Below are positions 8,303 through 16,856 of a DNA stretch of 64,000 nt, in pieces; the first letter of the stretch is position 1; each line of letters begins with the position of its first letter. Position numbers and translations under genes: made by a program. The notes beneath the pieces were generated by a model. That model saw only the letters and a list, made by a program, of their open reading frames with translations, had not been told where the DNA came from and ran no database searches. Origin of the DNA: JAEUJM01 sp964635055 (GTDB lineage Bacteria; Actinomycetota; Acidimicrobiia; Acidimicrobiales; DATDAH01); assembly GCA_964635055.1 (NCBI GenBank), contig CAZWMT010000002.1, positions 124,001-188,000 of the forward strand, given 5' to 3'.

Positions 8303-10636
8303 ATGAGCGATCCTTCCAGCGCGGTGCGAGACGTCCCCGAGGGGATGCGCGTCACCAAGCGCGGCAAGCTGAAGAAGCTGCGCAAGCGCAGCCTCCTCTG
8401 GCGCCTGCGCCGGGTGTTCTACCTGGCCCTGCTGCTGGTCGTGGCCGGTGTGGCCGGAGCGTTCTGGGTGCTGTCGCAGGTGAAGCTGCCCGCGGCCAAC
8501 GACCAACTGCGCCAGACCAGCTACGTCTGCTTCGCCGACCGCCAGGGAACCTGCGGGCCCGGCAACTCGGACTTCAAGCTGAAGGGCGACGAGGACCGGG
8601 CCGACATCCGCTACGAGGACCTGCCCGACGTCGTGGTCGAGGCCGTGATCTCCGCCGAGGACCGCGACTTCTTCCAGCACGGCGGCATCGATCCCGTGGG
8701 CATCGCCCGGGCCGTGATGGCCAACGCCAACGACGAGCAGATCACCCAGGGCGGGTCGACCATCACCCAGCAGTACGTGAAGAACGTCTACCTCACCCGC
8801 GAGCGGTCGGTCACCCGCAAGCTGCGCGAGGCCGTCCTGGCGGTACGGGTGGACGACGAGCTCTCGAAGGAGGAGATCCTCGAGCGCTACCTCAACACGA
8901 TCTACTTCGGTCGGGGCGCTTACGGCATCCAGGCCGCGTCCCAGGCCTACTTCCGCCACGACATCCAGGAGCTCGACGGCCTCGTGCCCGATGCCGAGGG
9001 CAACCCGACCACGGCGTTCTCACCCGTCGAGCTCGCCCAGGTGGCCTACCTGGCCGGCCTGATCCGCGCCCCCGAGCGGGCCGACGCGCAGCGAAACCCC
9101 CGGGTCGCCACCCAGCGCCGCGACTCGGTGCTCGACGCCATGCTCGAAGAGGGCTACATCGACCAGGCGCAGCGCGACGCCGCCGCGGCCGAGGGCTGGG
9201 AGGTGGACGACCTGTTCGCCTCGAAGAACATCGTGTCGCGATCGCCCGCAACCACCCTGGGGACGGTCCGCGACTGGGAGCACGGCACCGAGTACTTCGC
9301 GGAGTACGTGCGCCAGCAGCTCGTCGAGCAGTTCGGCGAGGACCAGGTCTACGGCGGCGGCCTGCGGGTGTACACGACGCTGTACCCCCAGATCCAGGAC
9401 GCGGCCTACGAGACGGTCACGGGCACGCTGAACGTCCCGGGTGACCCCGCGGCGTCGATCGTGGCCCTCGACGACCGGGGCCGGGTGCGGGCCATGATGG
9501 GCGGCACCGACTTCGCCAACCAGTCCGTGAACCTGGCCGTCGGTGTGGATGGCGGCGGCTCGGGTCGCCAGCCCGGTTCGTCGTTCAAGCCCTTCGCCAT
9601 CGCCACCGCGCTGCGTCAGGGCTACTCGGCCGAGGCCCGCATCACCGTGCCTGGCAGCGCCGCGTTCAACCTGGCCGACTACGGCGCCGGTGTCGGCACC
9701 TGGCGGGTCTCTGGGGGCGGCGGCACCTACAACATGATGACCGCCCTGCCGCACTCTTCGAACATGTTCTACGCCACCTTGATGCTCAAGCTCGGGGCCC
9801 AGAGCGTCATCGACACGGCCCATCAGATGGGCATCACCGCGCCGCTCGACCCCCCGGTGCCGTCGATTGTGCTGGGTGCCGGTGAGGTCTCGCCGCTCGA
9901 CATGGCCTCGGCGTACTCGACGTTCATGAACCACGGCACCCACTACGAGCCCCAGGTGATCACCCGGGTGGAGGACAGCGACGGCAACGTGATCTGGCAG
10001 CCGCCCGAGACCGGCCAGCAGGTGCTCACGCCCGAGATCGCGGACATCACCACCACCGCCATGCGAGGCGTGGTCACGAACGGCACGGCCACGGCGGCGC
10101 GACTCGACGACGTCGAGGTCGCGGGCAAGACGGGCACCACCCAGAACAACAAGGACGCCTGGTTCGTGGGCTTCCGGTGCAACTTCGTGGCCTCGGTGTG
10201 GATGGGTTACCCCGGCTTCGACGGCCAGCCGGTACTGCCCATGAACAGCGTGCACGGCGAGCGCCAAGAGGGCGGTCGTCTGCCCGCGCGCATGTGGCAC
10301 GACTTCATGACCCGTGTCGCCGACGAAGGGCTCCTCAACGACAACTGCGAGCTGGCCGACGTCACGGAGTTCCCCGACGGCAAGGACTTCACCGACGAGG
10401 ACCTGCCCGGCGGTGCCTTCGGCGGCGGCAGCGGCGGCGGTACCTCCGTCACCGTGGCGCCCCAGACCCCGGTCGACGTCACCGTGCCGCCGGTGACGTC
10501 GCCGCCCGTCACCACGCCACCGGTCACCGACCCGCCGATCACGACGCCGACGACCGCCAGCCCGCCGCAGGTTCCGCAGGGGTTGGCCGCCGAATCGGAG
10601 CCGGACGAGCGAAGACCGCGAGCCTCGCCGCCGTGA
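8303..10636 (+). CDS. Class A penicillin-binding protein (bifunctional transglycosylase/transpeptidase)
   Basis: A 777-residue membrane enzyme that polymerises lipid II glycan strands and cross-links peptidoglycan outside the membrane. A short cytoplasmic basic tail and one transmembrane helix (about 36-58) precede the GT51 domain. The GT51 motifs are EDRDFFQHGG (catalytic Glu119), GGSTITQQYVKN and the ERYLNTIYFG block. The transpeptidase domain has SSFK (nucleophile Ser426), SSN and KTGTTQ. A Pro/Thr/Val-rich extracellular tail follows, as in actinobacterial PonA proteins. ATG 8303 is the preferred start; the in-frame GTG at 8240 lies against the -10-like TACGAT and is less likely. The stop overlaps the next small gene by 4 bp. 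Confidence 0.92.
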   Translation: MSDPSSAVRDVPEGMRVTKRGKLKKLRKRSLLWRLRRVFYLALLLVVAGVAGAFWVLSQVKLPAANDQLRQTSYVCFADRQGTCGPGNSDFKLKGDEDRADIRYEDLPDVVVEAVISAEDRDFFQHGGIDPVGIARAVMANANDEQITQGGSTITQQYVKNVYLTRERSVTRKLREAVLAVRVDDELSKEEILERYLNTIYFGRGAYGIQAASQAYFRHDIQELDGLVPDAEGNPTTAFSPVELAQVAYLAGLIRAPERADAQRNPRVATQRRDSVLDAMLEEGYIDQAQRDAAAAEGWEVDDLFASKNIVSRSPATTLGTVRDWEHGTEYFAEYVRQQLVEQFGEDQVYGGGLRVYTTLYPQIQDAAYETVTGTLNVPGDPAASIVALDDRGRVRAMMGGTDFANQSVNLAVGVDGGGSGRQPGSSFKPFAIATALRQGYSAEARITVPGSAAFNLADYGAGVGTWRVSGGGGTYNMMTALPHSSNMFYATLMLKLGAQSVIDTAHQMGITAPLDPPVPSIVLGAGEVSPLDMASAYSTFMNHGTHYEPQVITRVEDSDGNVIWQPPETGQQVLTPEIADITTTAMRGVVTNGTATAARLDDVEVAGKTGTTQNNKDAWFVGFRCNFVASVWMGYPGFDGQPVLPMNSVHGERQEGGRLPARMWHDFMTRVADEGLLNDNCELADVTEFPDGKDFTDEDLPGGAFGGGSGGGTSVTVAPQTPVDVTVPPVTSPPVTTPPVTDPPITTPTTASPPQVPQGLAAESEPDERRPRASPP

Positions 10637-10824
10637 GCGAGGCCCCGCCGAACCCCGCCTGCACCTCCTGTGGGCGAGACGACGAGCCGCTGACCGCGGT
10701 GCACCGCGTGTACGTCACCCCGGAGGCGTGGGACACGCCGGGCCGGGCCGACGTGCAGGCCGAGGTCGAGCACTGGTGCTTCGTGTGCCAGACGCACTAC
10801 CCCCATGAGGTCGTGCCGGGGTAG
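10633..10824 (+). CDS. Small zinc-ribbon protein
   Basis: A 63-residue protein beginning at GTG 10633, whose codon overlaps the PBP stop (GTGA), so it is probably translated by coupling. It has two CxxC knuckles, CTSCGRDD and CFVCQTHY, spaced for a single zinc ribbon, and no membrane segment. I do not recognise the family. Coupling to a cell-wall synthase suggests a regulatory or partner role, but nothing in the sequence proves it. Confidence 0.6.
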   Translation: MSEAPPNPACTSCGRDDEPLTAVHRVYVTPEAWDTPGRADVQAEVEHWCFVCQTHYPHEVVPG

Positions 10825-10878
10825 CATTGGGCAACCGCCGGCAGCCGAGGGGCGCTGGACGGGGAAGGAGGCTCAGAC

Positions 10879-11772
10879 ATGAGCACAGCCAAGATGACCG
10901 CTCCTGCTGCACGCGCCCGCACCGCACCGGAGGTGCGCAGGTGCAAGGTCGCCGACGGTGCCGACCCGCTGGTGATGGTGACGGCGTACGACGCGCCCGG
11001 TGCCCGCATCGCCGACGAGGCCGGGGTCGACCTGATCCTGGTCGGGGACTCGCTGGCCATGGTGGTGCTGGGCTACGACGACACGTTGCAGGTGACCATC
11101 GAGGACATGGCCCACCACACCGCCGCCGTCGCCCGGGCCAAGCCCCGGGCGCTGATCGTGGGCGACCTGCCGTGGATGAGCTACCACGTGTCGGTCGAGG
11201 ACACGGTGCGCAACGCCGCCGCCCTGGTCCGGGCCGGCGCCCAGTGCGTGAAGCTCGAGGGGGGGCGCAAGCGCCTGCCCATGATCGAGGCCATCGTGGC
11301 CGCCGAGATCCCGGTGATGGGCCACCTGGGCCTCACCCCGCAGTCGGTCCACGCCATGGGCGGGTTCAAGGTGCAGGGCAAGGAGCACGAGGCCGCGCTC
11401 GAGCTGGTGGCCGAGGCCAAGGCCCTGGCCCACGCGGGCTGCTTCGCCATCGTGCTGGAGGGCGTCCCGGACGTGGTGGCCGCCATGGTCACCGACGCGG
11501 TGGACGTGCCCACCATCGGCATCGGCGCCGGCGGCCGCTGCGACGGCCAGGTGCTGGTCTTCCACGACCTGCTCGGCATCGAGGACCGGGTGGCGCCGAA
11601 GTTCGTGCGCCGCTACGCATCGCTCAAGGACGACGCCGTCGCGGCCATGTCGGCCTTCGCCGACGACGTGCGGTCCGGCCGCTTCCCGAGCGACGACGAG
11701 AGCTACCACGTCAGCGCGGACGTGGCCGAGACCCTCGAGCTCTACGGCTCGACGCCTCCCCCCGGCGCCTGA
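10879..11772 (+). CDS. panB: 3-methyl-2-oxobutanoate hydroxymethyltransferase
   Basis: A 297-residue cytoplasmic TIM-barrel enzyme that transfers a hydroxymethyl group from 5,10-methylene-tetrahydrofolate to 2-oxoisovalerate, giving ketopantoate for pantothenate and CoA. The family blocks VTAYD, DLILVGDS, GDLPWMSY, VKLEGG and GIGAGG..CDGQVLV are all present. Metal-binding Asp57 and Asp96 keep the 39-residue spacing of the E. coli enzyme, with Lys125 and Glu127 following. A strong GGAAGGAGG ribosome site precedes the ATG. TAGCAT at 10822-10827, overlapping the stop of the previous gene, could be its own -10 box. No other pantothenate gene is in the window. Confidence 0.95.
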   Translation: MSTAKMTAPAARARTAPEVRRCKVADGADPLVMVTAYDAPGARIADEAGVDLILVGDSLAMVVLGYDDTLQVTIEDMAHHTAAVARAKPRALIVGDLPWMSYHVSVEDTVRNAAALVRAGAQCVKLEGGRKRLPMIEAIVAAEIPVMGHLGLTPQSVHAMGGFKVQGKEHEAALELVAEAKALAHAGCFAIVLEGVPDVVAAMVTDAVDVPTIGIGAGGRCDGQVLVFHDLLGIEDRVAPKFVRRYASLKDDAVAAMSAFADDVRSGRFPSDDESYHVSADVAETLELYGSTPPPGA

Positions 11773-11785
11773 GGGCCTCGAACTC

Positions 11786-11812
11786 GGGCCGGGCAGCGCA
11801 GCTGGCCGGCCC
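11786..11812 (+). terminator. Candidate terminator stem-loop after panB
   Basis: GGGCCGG (11786-11792) pairs with CCGGCCC (11806-11812) around a 13-nt loop, 14 bp after the panB stop. There is no T-tract. Confidence 0.4.
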
Positions 11813-11826
11813 GTAAGGTGTACCCT

Positions 11827-11931
11827 GTGCGTCACGGGAGGGGTCCCGACGTCGGGGTACGAGTGCTCGACCCGCTCGACGTCGAGGTCGACGGACGACA
11901 GCTCGCGTCTATCGCCCGGGACCGCGGGTAG
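11827..11931 (+). pseudogene. Truncated SARP N-terminus in frame with the next gene
   Basis: From GTG 11827 a 34-codon frame encodes VGVRVLDPLDVEVDG and ends at TAG 11929-11931, 3 nt before the start of SARP 2 and in its frame. The peptide resembles the first beta strands of SARP 2 itself (VDVRVLGALEVEVGG). It looks like a partial duplication or a relic of another SARP gene. An uncharacterised leader peptide is the alternative. Confidence 0.45.
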
Positions 11932-11934
11932 CTC

Positions 11935-13890
11935 GTGGCGACGGAGGGGGACGACCCGACGGTCGTCGATGTGCGGGTGCTCGGTGCCCTCGAGGTCGAG
12001 GTGGGGGGTGTCGCGCTCGCGCTCCCGTCGAAGGTGGAGCGGTCCGTGTTCGTGGCCCTCGCACTGCGGCCGGGGCGAACGGTCACCGTGGCGACGCTCG
12101 CCGCCGACGTGTGGGGCGACGAGTTGCCTCGCTCCTGGCGCAAGAACATCCACGTGCGGATCTCGCGCCTGCGCCAGCGGCTGGGGAGCCAGACCGGGGG
12201 GTCCGAGCTGCTGATCACCGCCGATGACGGGTACCGCTTGGCGGTGGACCCGGATCGGGTGGACGCCGTGCGGTTCGAACGCCTCCTCACCGAGGGGAGC
12301 CGGCTGCTCGCCGACGGCGCGCCGCACGAGGCGGAGCGCGTGCTGGGGGCGGCCATGACCCTGTGGCGGGGCGAGCCGCTGTCGGAGATCGCCGACACCC
12401 CGGTCGGCCAGGTGGAGACCACCCGGCTCACCGAGCTTCGCGACGTGGCCATCGACGAGCGGCACGAGGCGCTGCTGGCCGTCGGCGGGCACCACACGCT
12501 GGTCGCCGCCCTCGAGGGTGGGGTGGCCGCCCACCCCCTCCGGGAGCGGCGCTGGGCACAGCTGATGCTCGCGCTGTACCGCAGCGGCCGTCAGGGTGAG
12601 GCCCTCCGCGCCTACCAGCGGGCGAGAGCGGTGCTCGGCCACCAACTGGGCATCGAGCCGGGCGCCCAGCTCCGCCGGCTCGAGGCGGCCATCCTCCGCA
12701 ACGACCCGGCGCTCGACCTCCCCGCCTCGCCGACGCCCGGCGAGATGCCGTCGGGCCAGATCGTCGACGCGGCACCGGGCGGGCCGCCGGAGGTGGTGGC
12801 GTCGCACCTCGAGTGGGCCGAACGTCACCGGGAGGTGGTGGCGTTCATCGGCCGCGCTGAGGACGTCGAGCGTCTCCACGCGGTCTGGCGGCGGTGCCGG
12901 GACGACGAGGTGGTCGGGGTGCTCGCCGTGCGCGGCGACGCAGGGGTGGGCAAGACCCGGTTGGCGGCGGAGGTCGCGCTGCAGGTCGCCGGCGAGGGCG
13001 GGCTGGTGTTGCACGGTCGCTGCGAGCCCGACATCCCGTTGTCGATCCTCCGGGGCTCGGTCCGTTCCTTCGGGCTGCGCCCGGGGGACGACGCCTCCCT
13101 GGGGTCGTCCGCGGTCGTCGACCTCGGCCTGGAGGTCTACGAGGCCATGAAGGCCGAGGCTCGCCGGCGGCCGGTGTTGCTGGTGATCGACGACGCCCAG
13201 TGGGCTGATCCCTACACGGTCATGATGGTGCGGTTCCTGTGCGACCGGCCGATGCTCGACGATTCCCTCCCCGTCCTGGCGCTCGTGTTGCTCCGCGACG
13301 GCTCGTCGTGGCCCGCCGGCCTGGCCGAGGTCTTGAACGAGATGCAGCGCCACGAGGTCTACCGGACCCTCCACGTCGAGCCTCTCGGACGCGCCGATGC
13401 CGAGGCGCTGCTCGCCGAACGACTGGGCGAGGAGGTCGACCCCGACGAGGTCCGCCCCCTCCTCGACGATCTCGGGGGCATCCCCGAGGTCGTGCTGGCG
13501 ATGGCGAAGCACCTGCTCGACACGAACCAGCCGCCGACCCTCGGAGGGGTGGACGTGGTCGGCGTGCCCGATCCCACCCGAGTGGCGATCGGCCGCCAAC
13601 TCGACGAGTTGTCCGACGAGGTGCTGCGCCTCCTGCGGGCGGCGTCGGTCCTCGGGAACCGCTTCGCGCTGGTCGATGCCGCCGCCGCGGCAGGGCTCGA
13701 CGAGGAGGCCGTCCTCGATCAGCTCGACCACGCCATCGAGGCGCGCCTCGTCGACCCGGTCGCCGGTGACGCCGCCAGTTTCACCTTCGTGACCGGCGCC
13801 GTGCGGCGGGTGCTCCTCGACCGGCTCACCGCCGCCCGCCGGGCCCGGATCGAGGCGCGCTTGTCCCGGGCAGCGGGCGGCGCGACCTGA
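11935..13890 (+). CDS. AfsR/SARP-family regulator with BTAD and AAA ATPase domains (SARP 2)
   Basis: A 651-residue paralogue of SARP 1 with the same layout. The winged-helix domain covers about 5-100 and the BTAD about 105-255 (RERRWAQLMLALYRSGRQ). The ATPase has Walker A GDAGVGKT (Lys340, the same residue number as in SARP 1) and Walker B LLVIDDAQWADP. There is no C-terminal TPR array or second DNA-binding domain. GTG 11935 follows an in-frame TAG, so the start cannot be further upstream. The surface-protein locus begins about 200 bp downstream on the same strand, which makes it the likely target (inference). Confidence 0.87.
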   Translation: MATEGDDPTVVDVRVLGALEVEVGGVALALPSKVERSVFVALALRPGRTVTVATLAADVWGDELPRSWRKNIHVRISRLRQRLGSQTGGSELLITADDGYRLAVDPDRVDAVRFERLLTEGSRLLADGAPHEAERVLGAAMTLWRGEPLSEIADTPVGQVETTRLTELRDVAIDERHEALLAVGGHHTLVAALEGGVAAHPLRERRWAQLMLALYRSGRQGEALRAYQRARAVLGHQLGIEPGAQLRRLEAAILRNDPALDLPASPTPGEMPSGQIVDAAPGGPPEVVASHLEWAERHREVVAFIGRAEDVERLHAVWRRCRDDEVVGVLAVRGDAGVGKTRLAAEVALQVAGEGGLVLHGRCEPDIPLSILRGSVRSFGLRPGDDASLGSSAVVDLGLEVYEAMKAEARRRPVLLVIDDAQWADPYTVMMVRFLCDRPMLDDSLPVLALVLLRDGSSWPAGLAEVLNEMQRHEVYRTLHVEPLGRADAEALLAERLGEEVDPDEVRPLLDDLGGIPEVVLAMAKHLLDTNQPPTLGGVDVVGVPDPTRVAIGRQLDELSDEVLRLLRAASVLGNRFALVDAAAAAGLDEEAVLDQLDHAIEARLVDPVAGDAASFTFVTGAVRRVLLDRLTAARRARIEARLSRAAGGAT

Positions 13891-14006
13891 GCGCTCCGCC
13901 CGGTCAGGCGGGCCGGTGCTCGGCGGGCCGCTCGGGTGGGCCGAGGCTCGGTCGGCGCTGACGTACGGCCGGCACTGCCGTCCCGATGTCGCCGTGGTTG
14001 GGATGT

Positions 14007-14022
14007 GGTGTCGCCACCATCG
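14007..14022 (+). promoter_or_regulatory. Divergent copy of the GGTGTCGCC motif upstream of the adhesin gene
   Basis: GGTGTCGCCACCATCG matches 13 of 16 positions of the block found upstream of both TasA-like genes, and all three differences are transitions. It lies 70 nt before ATG 14092, centred on a small TGGTG/CACCA inverted repeat. Possible operator for a common regulator. Confidence 0.35.
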
Positions 14023-14091
14023 GATTGAGTCCGGGGTGTGCCTCGGGCCGAGCGGTCGGGGTGGACCAACGGAAAGGGCACGGCATCGGCC

Positions 14092-16701
14092 ATGCGACCC
14101 CAGCGCCACAGGACGCGTGGCGTGCACCGCGCCGTGCGGTCGCGCGGGTCCGGGCGTTCGATCGTGTCCATGGGGGGGACCGCGGCGCGGCTCGGCGCGG
14201 TCCTCACACTGCTCGGTGTGTTGGCCGCGACGACGGGCGTGTTCGCCGCCGTCACCGACAGCGCCGAGACCGGCGTGGCCCAGGTCGACTCGTCGGAGGC
14301 GCCGCCGCTCGAGCTCGGGTCCGTTGGCGACCGGGTGTGGGCCGACGTCGACCACGACGGCATCCAGGACCTGGGTGAGCCAGGGGTCGGCGGGGTCACG
14401 GTGACCCTGCTCGACGAGTCGGGAGCACCCGTCACCGCCGGCGCACTCGGCGCGCCGGTGGCGCCGGCCGTCACCGACGCCGCCGGCACCTACGGCTTCG
14501 GCGATCTGGCGCCGGCCACCTATCTCGTGCGGTTCTCCGGGTTGCCCACCGGTGCCCGTTTCACCTACCACGGCTCGGTCCCCGGCGACGGCACGGATTC
14601 CGACGCCGATCCCGACACCGGGGTCACCGCGCCCATCGCCGTGGCCTCCGGGGAGCGCGACACCGGCGTGGACGCCGGGCTCTGGACGCCGGCACCCGGC
14701 CTCTCGCTCGAGAAGCGGGCCCAGGGCGCTGACGCCGACACCGCGCCGGGACCGTCCCTCCCCATCGGCGACACGGTCACCTTCGACTACCTGGTCACGA
14801 ACACCGGGAACGAGCCCCTGCGGGACCTCGCGGTGACCGACGACCGGGGCGTGGAGGTGACCTGCGCACAGACCGAGATCGGCCGGGGTCAGGCGGTCGC
14901 CTGCCGCGGTACCGACGATGCGGTCGCCGGTGCCTACACGAACACCGGCACCGCGACGGCGAACGGGGCCGACTCGGGCGAGCCCTCGCCACCGGCACGG
15001 GATTCGGCCCACTACACCGGCGTGGAGCCGATGCTCTCGCTCGAGAAGTCGGTCAACGGATCCCCGGCCGACTCGGCATCCGATCCCGTTGCTCTCGACA
15101 TCGGGCGCCCGGTCACCTTCACGTTCCGGGTGGAGAACCTGGGCACGGAGCCGCTCGGCGCGATCACGCTCACCGACGAGGCGACGGTGGTGGCCTGCCC
15201 GCGTGCCGAGTTGGGCCCTGGGGAATCCATGGAGTGCGACCCGATGGGAGGGGTGGCGGAGGCGGGCCTGCACACCAACGTGGCGTCGGTCTCCGGTACG
15301 GGCACGAGCACGGGGCGGCCTGCGGGTGCGACGGACAGTGCCTCGTACTTCGGTCAGGATCGCCGGGTCTCGTTCCTGAAGGAGGTGCTCGACCCGGTCT
15401 CGGGCGGCTACCTGGACGCCGATGCGGACGCGGGCACCCCGGGGAGCAACGACGGCGTGCTGGCGGTCGTTGCCGCGGGCGGGACCGGCCACTTCCGGTT
15501 CTCCCTGGCCAACCAGGGGAACGAGCCGTTGCCGGACGCGGTCGTCACCGATCCCGCCTGCGATGCTCCGCCCGAGCTCGTCAGTGGCGACACCGAACCG
15601 GTGGGAAGCCTCGACGTGGGGGAGACCTGGGTGCTCACGTGCGAGCGCCGTGACCTCACCGCCGGGTTCGTGAACACGGCCTCGGCCAGTGCCGGCGGGC
15701 TGACGGCGGTCGAGCGGGCCGGCATCGCCGTCGTCACCGGCACCCCCGACGTGCGCATCACCAAGAAGGTGTTCGATCCGCAGACGCAGCAGTTCGGTGA
15801 CGGCGCCACCATCACCATCGGCGACAGTGCGACGTTCCGCATCCGCGTGACGAACACGGGTGAGCGGGGCCTCGCCGATGTCGTGGTGAGCGATCCGCAG
15901 GTGTCGGGATGCGGGCGGACCCTCCCGGGGGTGCTGGCACCAGGTGCGACCGAGATCTGGACCTGCGAGCGCCACGGTCTCACCTCCGGGTTCACCAATC
16001 AGGCGTCGGTCCGCGCCCAGCCCGTCGGCGGCGGTGACCGTGTGCGGGCGCACGACACCGCCAGCGTCCAGGTGATCGACCCCACGGCCGCAGACCTCGA
16101 GCTCACGAAGTCGCTCGTCGGGCAGTCCGGCGGCCTGGCGGTGTGGCGGTTGCTGGTGACCAACCACGGACCCGGCCCGATCGCCGGGCCGGTGACGGTG
16201 CGCGACGACCTACCCGGTGAGCTGACCTACGTCTCGGCCGCCGGCGGCGGGTTCACCTGCTCCGCCCGTTCGCGCCTCGTGACGTGCGTGCGCGCCGCGG
16301 CGCTGGCCGACGGCGCCACCGCCACGATCACGCTCACCACCAGGGTCGTCGTCACGGCGCCCACCACGATCACCAACCAGGCGCAGGTCTTCGCGCCCTC
16401 GGCCGACGCCAGGGTCGACAACAACATCGACACGGCCACCGTGCAGGCCTCGGGCGGGGGCGGCAACGGGGGGACGATCCCGGGTGATCCCGGGCCGGCT
16501 CATGTTCCGGGCCCCCCGGGCGGCGCGGCCGGGCCCGACGGGTTGCCTGACCGCGCCGTGCCCCACGCCGGCCCCCTCCCCGTCACGGGTGTGGACGAGG
16601 CCGCGCTGGTCGCCCTCGGTATCTGCCTGCTGGGGATCGGCATCGTGTTGCTCTGGGGCGTGGCCCGCCGGCGTCGGGCCGAGGAGGAGGCAGTGTCCTG
16701 A
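14092..16701 (+). CDS. LPXTG-anchored surface protein with SdrD-B-like and DUF11 repeats
   Basis: An 869-residue cell-wall protein. A hydrophobic export segment (GAVLTLLGVLAATTGVFAA) is followed by VTDSAETG, much like the N-termini of the two TasA-like proteins downstream. One SdrD B-like domain follows (VGDRVWADVDHDGIQD), then five DUF11/DUF7507-type Ig-like repeats with the NTGNEPL and TNTG signatures. A Gly/Pro linker leads to the sorting signal LPVTG (residues 829-833), a membrane helix and RRRRAEEEA. A sortase should cleave between Thr and Gly and attach it to peptidoglycan. No sortase gene is in the window. The start is uncertain: ATG 14092 follows GGAAAGGG by 14 nt, while ATG 14170 gives a shorter signal peptide. 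Likely an adhesin or matrix scaffold (inference). Confidence 0.82.
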   Translation: MRPQRHRTRGVHRAVRSRGSGRSIVSMGGTAARLGAVLTLLGVLAATTGVFAAVTDSAETGVAQVDSSEAPPLELGSVGDRVWADVDHDGIQDLGEPGVGGVTVTLLDESGAPVTAGALGAPVAPAVTDAAGTYGFGDLAPATYLVRFSGLPTGARFTYHGSVPGDGTDSDADPDTGVTAPIAVASGERDTGVDAGLWTPAPGLSLEKRAQGADADTAPGPSLPIGDTVTFDYLVTNTGNEPLRDLAVTDDRGVEVTCAQTEIGRGQAVACRGTDDAVAGAYTNTGTATANGADSGEPSPPARDSAHYTGVEPMLSLEKSVNGSPADSASDPVALDIGRPVTFTFRVENLGTEPLGAITLTDEATVVACPRAELGPGESMECDPMGGVAEAGLHTNVASVSGTGTSTGRPAGATDSASYFGQDRRVSFLKEVLDPVSGGYLDADADAGTPGSNDGVLAVVAAGGTGHFRFSLANQGNEPLPDAVVTDPACDAPPELVSGDTEPVGSLDVGETWVLTCERRDLTAGFVNTASASAGGLTAVERAGIAVVTGTPDVRITKKVFDPQTQQFGDGATITIGDSATFRIRVTNTGERGLADVVVSDPQVSGCGRTLPGVLAPGATEIWTCERHGLTSGFTNQASVRAQPVGGGDRVRAHDTASVQVIDPTAADLELTKSLVGQSGGLAVWRLLVTNHGPGPIAGPVTVRDDLPGELTYVSAAGGGFTCSARSRLVTCVRAAALADGATATITLTTRVVVTAPTTITNQAQVFAPSADARVDNNIDTATVQASGGGGNGGTIPGDPGPAHVPGPPGGAAGPDGLPDRAVPHAGPLPVTGVDEAALVALGICLLGIGIVLLWGVARRRRAEEEAVS

Positions 16702-16727
16702 GGAGGCAGTGTCCTGAGGAGGCAGTG
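16685..16727 (+). repeat. 16-bp tandem repeat across the adhesin stop codon
   Basis: AGGAGGCAGTGTCCTG occurs at 16685-16700 and 16701-16716, with a partial third copy to 16727. The TGA stop of the adhesin gene (16699-16701) spans the junction of copies 1 and 2. The 16-bp period is not a multiple of three, so a change in copy number would change the end of the protein. Confidence 0.7.
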
Positions 16728-16760
16728 CCACGCGGCTGGTCAGGAGACCTCGGTCGGCGC

Positions 16761-16807
16761 GGTGTCGCCGCCGTTGCGCCGCGGCGACACCACGGGTCGC
16801 GACGATC
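16761..16807 (+). promoter_or_regulatory. Duplicated regulatory block upstream of TasA-like gene 1
   Basis: GGTGTCGCCGCCGTTG (16761-16776) is identical to 17664-17679. In both places GACGATC follows after exactly 24 nt (16801-16807 here). The block also forms a perfect 11-bp inverted repeat, GGTGTCGCCGC with GCGGCGACACC (16781-16791). It lies 50-96 nt before ATG 16857. Candidate operator or promoter. Confidence 0.5.
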
Positions 16808-16856
16808 CCGACGAGGGTGGAGGACCGCTCTCGACCGACCACAGGGAGACAAGGCC

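Noticed and set aside
10873..16167. A 1764-codon open frame on the minus strand
   Set aside because: It runs antisense to panB, SARP 2 and the adhesin, which have clear motifs. Its His/Gly/Arg/Val-rich composition is that of antisense frames in GC-rich DNA.
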